From GAS188 sp963794475 (GTDB lineage Bacteria > Pseudomonadota > Alphaproteobacteria > Rhizobiales > Beijerinckiaceae), in contig CAWCDW010000002.1 in NCBI GenBank assembly GCA_963794475.1, positions 372,001 to 436,000 on the forward strand: DNA of 64,000 bases. The letters run 5' to 3'. Shown one piece after another: positions 54,082 through 62,818 of this stretch (position 1 is the first letter of the stretch; each line of letters begins with the position of its first letter). A program made the translations under genes and the position numbers. Under the pieces are notes generated by a model. The model was not told the DNA's origin, did no database searches, and worked only from the letters and a program-made list of their open reading frames with translations.

Positions 54082-57000
54082 TTGGGAAGGGTTCGAGCCG
54101 TGGTGAGCCGCTACACCAGAAGCCGCCAGGCGCGCATGCATGACGATCCGCGCGATGCCGAGCTCGAGCATGACGCCGACCTCGCCGAGGATCCCGACGC
54201 TCAAGCGCTCATCGCCGCGGCGGTGGCCGAGGCAAGACGCTATGTGCGGCGCAACGAGCTGAGAACCAACTCCGCGCTCGATGCGATCTCCGATTGGATC
54301 GAAAAGAGCGAGATGCGCCACGCCAACGAGGCAAAGCGCCTGTCTTCCTCGCAAGAGCGCGTCGCTTCCGCCATGCGAGACGCGCTCGATTTGATGACCG
54401 GACGGCTCGATCACATCGAAACGATCGTCGTGGAAGCGCCCGTCAAAGCCTTCGCGCCGATTCGCGACGCGCTCGGCCGCCTTGACGAGCGCATCCGCGT
54501 CATGGAGAGCCAGCACGGCGCGGACGAGCACAATTCCCCGGAAACTTCCTCGCCCCAAGACCTTTCCTCGCCCCAAGACCTTTCCTCGCCCCAAGGCCTT
54601 TCCTCGCCCCAAGGCCTTTCCTCGCCCCAAGGACCTTCCTCGCCTCAAGACCTTTCCTCGCTTCAAGAGTTTTCGTCGCTCATGGAAAGCCTCGGCCAGC
54701 GGGTGGCAGGCGTCGTCGAGAAGATCGACGAGCTTGCGGATGCTCGCGGTAATCCCGCCATGCGCGGGGAGCGAATCGCCAGCATCGAGGCGAAGCTCGG
54801 CTCGATCCTTCAGCAATTGTCACGCCCAGCCGCCGCCGGCGAGAAGGGCGCGCCCGCCTCGGCTTCGCGCCCCGCGACAGCGTCCACCGCAAGCGCCTCC
54901 ACCGGAGCGCACGCGGCCGGGCTGAGAAGCGCGGAGAAGCTCGATGCATCGGCCGAGGACGCCAAACGCCCTTCGGGACCCTCGGAAGGCGGCGCCAGCA
55001 TCGCCAATCTGCGCGCGGAGCTCGCCGCGCTCGGCGCGCAATTGCAGCGACTCGAGAAGGGACAGGTCGATCCGCGCGTGCTGAGCGAGCTTTTGAGCAC
55101 GACGGGCGAAGTGCGCCGCCTGCTCGCCGATCCCACCATGCCCCGCCTCGCCGCCGCGCTCGAGCAAGGCGTGGCCGCGCTCACCAAGCGGATCGACGCC
55201 CTGACGACGAAGCTCGCCGACCGCAACGAGGTCGCTGCGCTCGCGGGCGCGCTCTCCGAGATCAACGCCAAGCTTTCGCGACCTCCGTCCTCGGATGGTG
55301 TCGAGCGGCGCATCGAGGCGCTGTCGGCCAAGATCGACCAGGTGATGCGCGAGCCCCTCACCCTGGTCGGCCGGCACCTCGCCGATCTTTCCTCGCGGTT
55401 TCCCGCGGCCGGGAATGCGCCGGTCTCGGAGGCCGCGGCCGCGCAGGCCAGCGCGCTCGCCAAGATCAGCGAGCGCTTGGACAAGGTCTCGGCGAAACTC
55501 GATCAGGTGCCGCGCGGCGTGGACGGCACGGCCCTGAACGACCTTCGCGCGCGCCTCGACGACGTGGCCCAAACGGTCGAGCGATCGGCCGCCAAGACGC
55601 CCGAAACCCTCGATCGCCTTTTGCGCCAGGTCGTCGCGAGCTTGCAAAGCACGAAAGCGGCTGACCCGGCGCTCACCGGCGTGCAGGCCCTCGAGCGCCA
55701 GATCGCCGGATTGGCGGAGCGTCTCGGCGATCCTCAATCGGCAAGCGCGATCAATGCTCTCGGGCGCAGCATCGCGAAACTCTCCGACGATCTCGCCGAA
55801 ACAAGGACGGTGGCCATGAAGGCGGCCCAAGCCGCGGCATCCGATGCCGCGGCTCAAGCGACCTCGGCATCGAACCAACAGCGGGTCCCGGCGGAGCGTG
55901 AATTGCACGCCACGCTCCTCGATATGAATGGAACGCTCGAGCGGATCCTGGAAAGCCTCGCCGCTCTTGAGGGCGAGGCGCGGCCGGCGGCGGGTGCAGG
56001 CTTCTCCTCGGCCTCCGAGCTGCCTGCGGAAACTTCGCCCCTATGGGAGCCGACGGCGGCACCGGATGTTGGCCCGGAGCCGGGCGAGGAAGAAAATCTT
56101 GCGAAGGAGGCGGGCGAGGATCAAGCCGAAATCGGCGCCTTTGAAGCCGCGGCCCTCGAAGCCGCTCGCAACGCCGCCGAGCGCGCCGCGCAACGCGAGA
56201 GTGGGGTACCCGCGGCACCGGCGCAGGCGGCACCGGGCGACGAGCCCTTGGAGCCTGGATCGGGCCGACCGTCCACAAGCGCGCCGACCCTCCCGAACCG
56301 CGCCATCGATGAGCTGATTCTCTGGTTCCTCCGACGACCCGCGCGCGCCAACGAGCGGGAAAGCCGCGGCGAGCGGCAGCGCGATGAGCGCACAAGCGCT
56401 GATCGCCGCGGCAAGGCGAGCGGCCGCTCAGAGCGCCTCGGGCTCCACCGCCGGCTCGGCGCGCGGCAGTTCCGGCGGCGCGCCGCTCAATCTCGGCGGG
56501 GGTGTCAAGCGCAAGCCAATTCTTCTTGCCTTGATCGGCCTGATCGCCGCTTTCGGCGCGGTCGGAGCCGGCAGGCTCCTCATCGGAAACTGGCCCCTCG
56601 ATCTGGGTCGGGTCGAGCCGCCGCTTTCGCACTCGGCGCCGCAAGGCGAGAGAACATCGAGTCTGCCTCCGCGTGCGGCGGCGGCCTTGGCGAAGTTGAA
56701 GCAGGCATTGGCGGCCCGCCGCGGCAAGGAAGATCTGTCGCAACCGGCCAATGACGTGACGGCCAGCATCGCAGCCGCTTCCATCCCCGCGCACGACGCC
56801 GCGCCGGCGCCCAGCAAACCCGCCGAGAACGGCGTGACGACAGCGACACAATCGCAAGGTTCCGCGAGCACGGGCGACATCGTCGCGAGGCTTAAAGCCG
56901 CGGCCCACGCCGACGACCCGATCGCCGACTATGAGCTTGCGTCGCGGCTCTATGACGGGGACGGCGTGCCGCGCGATCAGCAGGCGGCGGCCAAGCTCTT

Positions 57001-57550
57001 TCTGCGCGCCGCCAACCAAGGGCTCGTGCCGGCCGAATACCGCCTCGCCAACATTTACGAAAACGGCACCGGCTTCCCGCAGGACCTTTCGAGCGCCAGA
57101 ACTTGGGCCGAGAAGGCGGCCGATCGCGGCAACGTCAAGGCGATGCACAGTGTCGGCGTCTATTTGGCGCAGGGGATCCCAGGCAAGCCGGATTATGCGA
57201 CCGCGGTCACCTGGTTCAGGAAGGCCGCCGAGCGCAATTTGCGCGACAGTCAATTCAACCTCGGCGTACTCATCGTGCGTGGGCTCGGCACGCCCAAGGA
57301 CTACAAGGCCGGCTATGTCTGGCTCGCGCTCGCGGCTCGCGACGGCGATACGGAGAGCGCCGCGAAGCGCGACGAGGTCGGGCGCTACCTCACCAACGCA
57401 GAACTCGACGAAGCCAAGACGATGATCGCGAATTTCAAGCCGCTCGATATCGATCGCGCTGCAAACGAGGTGGATTTGAAGGACATCAAATGGGATCGCG
57501 TCGCGCCTGCGGCAAACGAGGCCGACGCGGCGAAGACGAAGAAGCTCTGA
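54082..57550 (+). pseudogene. PodJ/Sel1-repeat polarity-type protein, one frameshift
   Basis: The first frame (54082 to about 56320) encodes an Ala/Glu-rich protein with long coiled-coil segments (IASIEAKLGSILQQL; LRAELAALGAQLQRLEKGQ; KISERLDKVSAKLDQV) and an SSPQ[DG]L repeat block. The second frame then gives SGSSDDPRAPTSGK, a helix KPILLALIGLIAAFGAVGAG and three to four Sel1 repeats (YELASRLYDGDGVPRDQQAA; YRLANIYENGTGFPQDLSSA; VGVYLAQGIPGKPDYATAVT). The order coiled coil, transmembrane helix, Sel1 matches PodJ-like localisation factors. One GC dinucleotide added near 56320 (Leu-Ile-Ala-Ser-Gly) joins the frames into about 1157 residues. Confidence 0.75.
54547..54672 (+). repeat. Seven 18-base tandem repeats inside the PodJ-like gene
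   Basis: Units of TCCTCGCCCCAAGACCTT and close variants code for SSPQDL/SSPQGL. The last two units are degenerate. The unit is a multiple of three, so copy-number change keeps the frame and alters only linker length between two coiled coils. Confidence 0.85.
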
Positions 57551-57579
57551 CCGTCCAGGACAGGAAAAGGTTTCCCCTT

Positions 57580-57735
57580 CGTCATGCGCGCACTTGGTGC
57601 GGGGCATCCGCGCCTGCCGGCCACACGGCAAGAAAGTCGTGGCGAACCCGGCCACAAATGACGCGTCGCGCCTTGATTGGCGACGCAACGATCTTTTCGC
57701 AAAAGCGGTTTCCACTTTTAGGGATCATGCTCTAA
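57580..57735. repeat. Dispersed repeat copy 5 and a second Hyphomicrobiales-type intergenic motif
   Basis: 57580-57664 starts CGTCATGCGCGCACTTGGTG, includes GCATCCGCGCC and ends AAATGACG, a diverged copy of the GTCATG family. 57695-57735 (TTCGCAAAAGCGGTTTCCAC, then GGATCATGCTCTAAA) matches a motif I recall from many intergenic regions of this order. Together they fill the spacer before the solute-binding protein gene. Confidence 0.5.
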
Positions 57736-57777
57736 ATCTCCCGGCCGCGGAAAGAGCCGCGAACAGGGAGGAGCTTC

Positions 57778-58965
57778 ATGACGGCCTGTATCGATCGGCG
57801 CAGCGTTGTTGGCGGGCTCGCCGCGGGCGCGATATTGGCGCCTCGCGGCGCGCGCGCCGCGTTGCCGCCCCTGCCCAAGGCGCCGGTCGCGCTCAGCATC
57901 ATCGATGTGGGCGGCGCGCTCGCCTTGTTGCAAGCCGGGTTCGATGCCTACAAATCAGAGAAGCCGAACCTTGTCTCGAAGATCACCTATGTGAAGGCGC
58001 CCGCGCCCGAGCTCGCCGGCAAGATCAAGGCACAGCAGGATGCGGGAAAGAGCGATCTCGACCTCGTGCTCACGAGCTCTGACGCGCTTTCCGCCGGCCT
58101 CGAGCTTGGGCTTTGGACGAAGATCTTTCCCGATTTCCAGGACGCCTTTCCCGGCATCGAAGCGAATTACGAGCCGACCGCGCTCGAGCTCTTCAAGGCG
58201 CAGGCGCAAGGCTATGGCGTCGTCTGCGCCTATTATCCTTCCGGCCCCCTCCTCGAATATGCGCCCGAGCGCGTGAAAGCGGTGCCGAGGACGGCCGGCG
58301 AGCTTCTCGCCTGGGCGAAAGCCAATCCCAATCGCTTCATGTATGCGCGGCCGGCGAACTCCGGTCCCGGCAAATCCTTCCTCATGGGGCTTCCCTATCT
58401 TTTGGGCGACAAGGATCCGAAGGACCCGATTCAGGGTTGGGACAAGACCTGGGATTATCTCAAGGAGCTCAGTCCCGCGATCGAATATTATCCGACCGGC
58501 ACGGGCGTGACGATGAAGGAATTCGGCGAAGGCTCACGCGACATCATCGTCTCGACGACCGGCTGGGACATCAATCCTCGCTATCTCGGCATCGTGCCGA
58601 AGAGCGCCGCAATCGGCACGCTCCAGGGCTTCCATTGGGTGTCCGACGCTTTCTTCATGGCGGTGCCGAAAGGCGTGCCGCAGGACCGCTTCGCCGTCCT
58701 CCTCGATCTCATGGCCTATATGCTCACACCCAAGATCCAGGCTTTGACCTATGATGAGGGGTATCTTTATCCCGGCCCGGCGATGAAGAACGTGCCGCTC
58801 TCGATGGCACCGCAGAAGAGCCAGGACATCATCGCCGAATACGGCCGCCCTGAATATGCGAGGCTCATCGCCGAGAACCCAATCGAGCTTTCGCTCACGC
58901 CCGACAAGCTCGTGCTGGCTTTTCGCCGCTGGGATGAGGAGGTGGGCTCGAAGAAGGCGAAGTGA
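57778..58965 (+). CDS. Extracellular solute-binding protein (ABC type), orphan
   Basis: This is a 395-residue periplasmic protein with a twin-arginine-like signal (DRRSVVGGLAAGAILAPRGA, cleavage near ARAA). It shows binding-protein features SIIDVGGALALLQAGFDAYK, AGKSDLDLVLTSSDALSAGL, and RFMYARPANSGPGKSFLMGL, typical of putrescine/iron/sugar-type family 1 proteins. GGGAGGAGC precedes the ATG. No permease or ATPase gene is adjacent, so its transporter must be elsewhere or absent. The substrate is not predictable. Confidence 0.85.
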   Translation: MTACIDRRSVVGGLAAGAILAPRGARAALPPLPKAPVALSIIDVGGALALLQAGFDAYKSEKPNLVSKITYVKAPAPELAGKIKAQQDAGKSDLDLVLTSSDALSAGLELGLWTKIFPDFQDAFPGIEANYEPTALELFKAQAQGYGVVCAYYPSGPLLEYAPERVKAVPRTAGELLAWAKANPNRFMYARPANSGPGKSFLMGLPYLLGDKDPKDPIQGWDKTWDYLKELSPAIEYYPTGTGVTMKEFGEGSRDIIVSTTGWDINPRYLGIVPKSAAIGTLQGFHWVSDAFFMAVPKGVPQDRFAVLLDLMAYMLTPKIQALTYDEGYLYPGPAMKNVPLSMAPQKSQDIIAEYGRPEYARLIAENPIELSLTPDKLVLAFRRWDEEVGSKKAK

Positions 58966-59061
58966 GGTTTGGCGGAGGTTGGCGTTCTAGAGCATGCTGG
59001 CTCTATGCGGGAAGCGCCGTCATTCTCTAGCGACGGTGGCGTCTTATGTGAGACCCGACAG

Positions 59062-59562
59062 TCACGCCTCCCCCTCCGTCTCGAAGATCGCGGCCTCGAA
59101 GGCCTCCTTCGCGCCCTTTCCGGCCCAGACCACGAATTGGAAGGCTTGGTAGAAGCGGTCGCAGGCCTCGGTTGCGCTCTCGAGGAGCGCGGCGCATTGG
59201 CGACCGCTCGCCCGCGCGCCGCCAGCGAGCACGAGAGCATGACGGAACATCACCACGTGCTCGCGGGTCCATAAATCGAAATGGCCGACCCAGAGCTGTT
59301 CGTTGATGAGGGAGATGAGGTTCAACACCTCGGCTCGCCGCCTCTCCGGCACCTTGAGGTCGAAGGCGCAAGCGACATGCACGGCCTCGACATCCTCGAG
59401 CCAGGTGAAGGCGACGTGGTATTCGGCCAGGACTCCGGCCGTGGAGATGGCGATCTCGTCCTCATGATCGCGGTCGAAGGCGAAATCATGCTCGGCCGCG
59501 AGTTGCTCCACGACATCGAGGGGGTGCTCGGCTCTCGCGGTTTCGGCCTGGACGATCTGCAT
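59062..59562 (-). CDS. YbjN domain-containing protein
   Basis: This 166-residue soluble protein has the alphaproteobacterial YbjN pattern: EHPLDVVEQLAAEHDFAFDR, VAFTWLEDVEAVHVACAFDL, VPERRRAEVLNLISLINEQL, and WVGHFDLWTREHVVMFRHAL. YbjN is structurally like type III secretion chaperones and modulates stress and envelope traits in E. coli; its biochemical role is unknown. ATG 59562 (MQIVQAETA) is chosen at the start of similarity; the frame is open to 59658. Confidence 0.85.
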   Translation of the reverse strand: MQIVQAETARAEHPLDVVEQLAAEHDFAFDRDHEDEIAISTAGVLAEYHVAFTWLEDVEAVHVACAFDLKVPERRRAEVLNLISLINEQLWVGHFDLWTREHVVMFRHALVLAGGARASGRQCAALLESATEACDRFYQAFQFVVWAGKGAKEAFEAAIFETEGEA

Positions 59563-59772
59563 GAAGAAGGCCTCCAGCCGGCGACAATCGCTTCGTGCCA
59601 CACCACGTCTGCTTACGCTGCGGCGAGTGCGGCTCGTCGCGAATCGCCCATAGCCCAACTATACCGAATGCGAAGGATGAAGCCCAACTGACAGGCCAAA
59701 GGTGAGGAGGCGAAATCCCGACAGGGTTTCAAGCCTTTGCGGCTCCCGTCGGAGGATCCGTCTCGCGCCGGA

Positions 59773-60030
59773 TCAGGCTTTGTCCCCAAGTTTCGCTTCG
59801 AGCGCGGCGAGGCGCGCCGCAAGCCGCTCGTTTTCCTCGCGCGCCTTCACGGCCATCTCGCGAGCGGCTTCGAATTCCTCGCGCGTCACGAGATCCATGC
59901 CAGCGAGCATGCGCTCCATGCGGGCCTTGAGGAAATCCTCGACCTCGCGCCTCGCTCCATCAGCCATGCCTGCGGCATTTTGCATCAGCTTCGCGAGTTC
60001 ATCGAAGAAACGGTTTTGCGGGCTCGACAT
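59773..60030 (-). CDS. ubiK: Ubiquinone biosynthesis accessory factor UbiK
   Basis: This 85-residue BMFP-domain protein assists the aerobic ubiquinone-biosynthesis complex. The N-terminus NRFFDELAKLMQNAAGMADG and the C-terminal coiled coil (EEFEAAREMAVKAREENERL, then AARLAALEAKL) are diagnostic. AAGGAG lies six bases before ATG 60030. It is divergent from lgt, with 227 bases between them, a pairing common in alphaproteobacteria. Confidence 0.9.
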   Translation of the reverse strand: MSSPQNRFFDELAKLMQNAAGMADGARREVEDFLKARMERMLAGMDLVTREEFEAAREMAVKAREENERLAARLAALEAKLGDKA

Positions 60031-60257
60031 GATGGGCTCCTTAAGGCCGGAGAGCTTGCAAGAACAGCGACGGCCGGCTCGCTCAAAGCCACTCGCGCTC
60101 GAATTGAGCGGGCTTTGCGCCTCTTCCAACCTCTTATCGAATTTCTTTCGATCCGGTTCCGCTTTCGAACACAAGCATTTTTGCACGCGCGCGCCTCTAC
60201 CGCGTGCGCTTGACGCTATGCGCGGCCCGGCGCATCTGCGCAACCGAAAGGAAAAAA

Positions 60258-61109
60258 ATGCCGCTCTTCGTCATCCCCTATCCGATGATCTCGCCGATTC
60301 TCGTCGAGATCGGCCCTTTCGCGCTGCGCTGGTACGCGCTCGCTTACGTGGCCGGGCTCATCGCGGGCTGGTGGCTCGCCAAGCGCATCGTCAGCGACGA
60401 CCGGCTCTGGGGCGCTCGTCCCCATCCGACGCCTGCCGATATCGACGATCTCATCGTCTATGCGGCGCTCGGCGTCGTGCTCGGCGGACGCATCGCCTAT
60501 GTGCTTTTCTACAATCTCAACCTCTATCTCGAGCACCCCGCGGAAATCTTCACCGTCTGGCGCGGCGGCATGTCGTTCCACGGCGGGTTGATCGGCTGCA
60601 TGCTGGCGATGGCGCTTCTCGCCCGCTCGCGCCGACTTCCGGTGCTCGCCTTCTACGACACGGTCGCGGCGGTGGTGCCGATCGGCCTCTTCCTCGGGCG
60701 GCTCGCGAATTTCGTGAATGGCGAGCTTTGGGGCCGCATCAGCGATGTCCCCTGGGCGATGGTCTTTCCGAATGGCGGGCCGCAGCCGCGCCATCCGAGC
60801 CAGCTCTACGAAGCGGGGCTCGAAGGCATCGTGCTCTTCATCATTCTCTTCATCGCGGTGCGATCAGGCGGCTTGCGCCGCGCGGGCCTTCTGTGCGGCC
60901 TTTTCGGCCTCGGCTACGGGCTTTCGCGCATCGCGGTCGAATTCCTGCGCGAGCCGGATGCGCAGCTCGGCTATCTCTACGGCGGCTGGCTCACAATGGG
61001 CATGCTGCTCTCGCTGCCCGTGGCGGGCGCGGGCTTGGCGCTTCTCTGGCACGCTTCAAGGGAGAAACCCGCGCCGCTCGCGAGCCGAAGTGGCGCCACC
61101 GGAAGCTGA
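60258..61109 (+). CDS. lgt: Prolipoprotein diacylglyceryl transferase
   Basis: Lgt is the inner-membrane enzyme that adds diacylglycerol to the lipobox Cys of prolipoproteins. The 283 residues form seven membrane segments. Visible motifs are FALRWYALAYVAGLIAGWW, GGRIAYVLFYN, GGMSFHGGLIG with the catalytic-region His, and the Lgt signature GRLANFVNGELWGR followed by PRHPSQLYEA. ATG 60258 has AAGGAAAA upstream. The next gene starts 19 bases after its stop. Confidence 0.96.
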   Translation: MPLFVIPYPMISPILVEIGPFALRWYALAYVAGLIAGWWLAKRIVSDDRLWGARPHPTPADIDDLIVYAALGVVLGGRIAYVLFYNLNLYLEHPAEIFTVWRGGMSFHGGLIGCMLAMALLARSRRLPVLAFYDTVAAVVPIGLFLGRLANFVNGELWGRISDVPWAMVFPNGGPQPRHPSQLYEAGLEGIVLFIILFIAVRSGGLRRAGLLCGLFGLGYGLSRIAVEFLREPDAQLGYLYGGWLTMGMLLSLPVAGAGLALLWHASREKPAPLASRSGATGS

Positions 61110-61128
61110 ACGGGCGGCTCGAAGCTTC

Positions 61129-62238
61129 ATGTCCTTGCGCCGCGAGATTGCCGAGCTGATCGCCACCGAAGGCCCGATCAGCGTCGAGCGCTATATGGCG
61201 CTCGCCCTCTCCCATCCGCGGCACGGCTATTACCGCTCGCGAGATCCCTTCGGCGCCAAAGGCGATTTCATCACCGCGCCCGAAATATCGCAGATGTTCG
61301 GCGAGCTGATTGGGCTTTGGGCCGTCGATTGCTGGACCCGAATGGGCGAGCCGGAGCGGATCGCCCTCATCGAGCTCGGCCCCGGGCGCGGCACGCTGAT
61401 GGCCGACGCCTTGCGCGCCGCGCGCCTCTCGCCCCGCTTCCTTGCCGCATTGAGCCTTCACCTCGTCGAGACGAGCGAAGCCTTGCGCGTAAAGCAGCGC
61501 GAGACGCTGGGGCGCGCCAAATCGGCAGGCTTGCCGATCAACTGGCACGAACGCTTTGCCGAAATCCCCGAAGGGGCCTTCATCCTCGTCGCGAATGAAT
61601 TTTTCGATGCCCTCCCCGTTCGCCAATATCTGCGCGACGCGAAGGGGTGGCGCGAGCGGCTCGTCGGCCTCGACGATGAAGGCAGGCTTGCCTTCGGCCT
61701 CTCCACCGGTGTCGAAGCAGCGCTTCGCCTCGACGCCCCCCCTGGCGCGATTTTCGAGATGTGCCCCCATGGCCTCGCTCTCGCGCGCGAGATCGCCGCA
61801 CGGCTCATCTTTGCCAACGGCGCGGCCCTCCTCATCGATTACGGTCATACGCGGCAAGGGTTCGGCGACACGCTCCAGGCCGTTCGACGGCATGAATTCG
61901 TCGATCCGCTCGAGGAACCCGGCGAAGCCGACCTTACGGCCCACGTGGATTTCGCCGCGCTCGGTGGGGTCGCCCGCGACGCGGGAGCGGCGTTGCATGG
62001 CCCGGTGACCCAAGGCGCCCTGCTGCGCGCGCTCGGCATCGAGGCGCGCGCGCAAAGGCTCAAGGCGGGCGCCGGCGCGGATCAGGCGGCCGCGATCGAT
62101 GCCGCGCTGGCGCGCCTCACGGGAGAGGGGAAAGGCGAGATGGGCGCGCTTTTCAAGGCGATGGCGCTCTCGAGCCCCTCATTGCCGGCGCTCGCCGGTT
62201 TCGGCATGCCGCCGCAAAGCGAAGCATTTCGACTCTAG
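61129..62238 (+). CDS. Class I SAM-dependent methyltransferase, MidA/NDUFAF7 family
   Basis: This 369-residue protein matches the mitochondrial complex I assembly factor NDUFAF7 (MidA), an arginine methyltransferase acting on a 49-kDa complex I subunit. It has ISVERYMALALSHPRHGYYR at the start, GDFITAPEISQMFGELIGLW, the SAM motif IELGPGRGTLMADALRA, VANEFFDALPVRQY and the late LLIDYGHTRQGFGDTLQA. It lies downstream of lgt, as in many alphaproteobacteria. Whether the bacterial member methylates NuoCD is inference. Confidence 0.9.
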   Translation: MSLRREIAELIATEGPISVERYMALALSHPRHGYYRSRDPFGAKGDFITAPEISQMFGELIGLWAVDCWTRMGEPERIALIELGPGRGTLMADALRAARLSPRFLAALSLHLVETSEALRVKQRETLGRAKSAGLPINWHERFAEIPEGAFILVANEFFDALPVRQYLRDAKGWRERLVGLDDEGRLAFGLSTGVEAALRLDAPPGAIFEMCPHGLALAREIAARLIFANGAALLIDYGHTRQGFGDTLQAVRRHEFVDPLEEPGEADLTAHVDFAALGGVARDAGAALHGPVTQGALLRALGIEARAQRLKAGAGADQAAAIDAALARLTGEGKGEMGALFKAMALSSPSLPALAGFGMPPQSEAFRL

Positions 62239-62317
62239 GCTTATTTCAAAGGCCGTCATTCGGCACGATGGGGCAATTAGATTAACCCCTCTTGTGCGGA
62301 GTGATGGGGGTTCCACC

Positions 62318-62773
62318 ATGGATGTCGGGAACTGGCTGCGCAGCCTTGGCCTGGGGCAATATGAGAGTGCATTCCGTCACAACGAAATCGATAGCGAGGT
62401 GCTGCGGGAGCTCACCGCCGAAGATCTGATCGCGCTCGGCGTGGACCTTGTCGGGCACCGCCGGAAGCTGCTCGCCGCCATCGCTGGCTTGGCAGGAACG
62501 ACGCCGAACATTGCCGTCTCGACGGCGCAATCACCGAAATCGGCCGATGCCCAGCGACGCCAGCTTACCGTGATGTTCGTCGACCTCGTCGGCTCGACCA
62601 CACTCTCGGGGCGGCTCGATCCGGAAGACATGAGCCTCGTGATCACGGGGTATCAGAATACGGTCGCCGGGGTCGTGACGCGCTTCCAAGGGCATGTCGC
62701 CAAATACATGGGCGACGGCATCCTATGCTACTTCGGCTGGCCGATCGCGCATGAGTATGTGCCGGTATGGTGA
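62318..62773 (+). pseudogene. SAM-domain adenylate/guanylate cyclase, 3'-truncated
   Basis: The product has a sterile-alpha-motif domain (residues 1-58: WLRSLGLGQYESAFRHNEID, ELTAEDLIALGVDLVGHRRK) and the beginning of a class III cyclase with both metal Asp positions (VMFVDLVGST and KYMGDGILCYFGWP). It ends at residue 151 with AHEYVPVW and a stop, where homologues continue for the rest of the cyclase, an AAA/ATPase region and TPR repeats, often over 1000 residues. Similarity is lost abruptly near 62755. It is therefore a remnant left by deletion or rearrangement rather than a working cyclase. Confidence 0.75.
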
Positions 62774-62818
62774 AATTCGGGACATCGGGCGTTCCGCACG
62801 GGGGCCGATGTCGACCGA

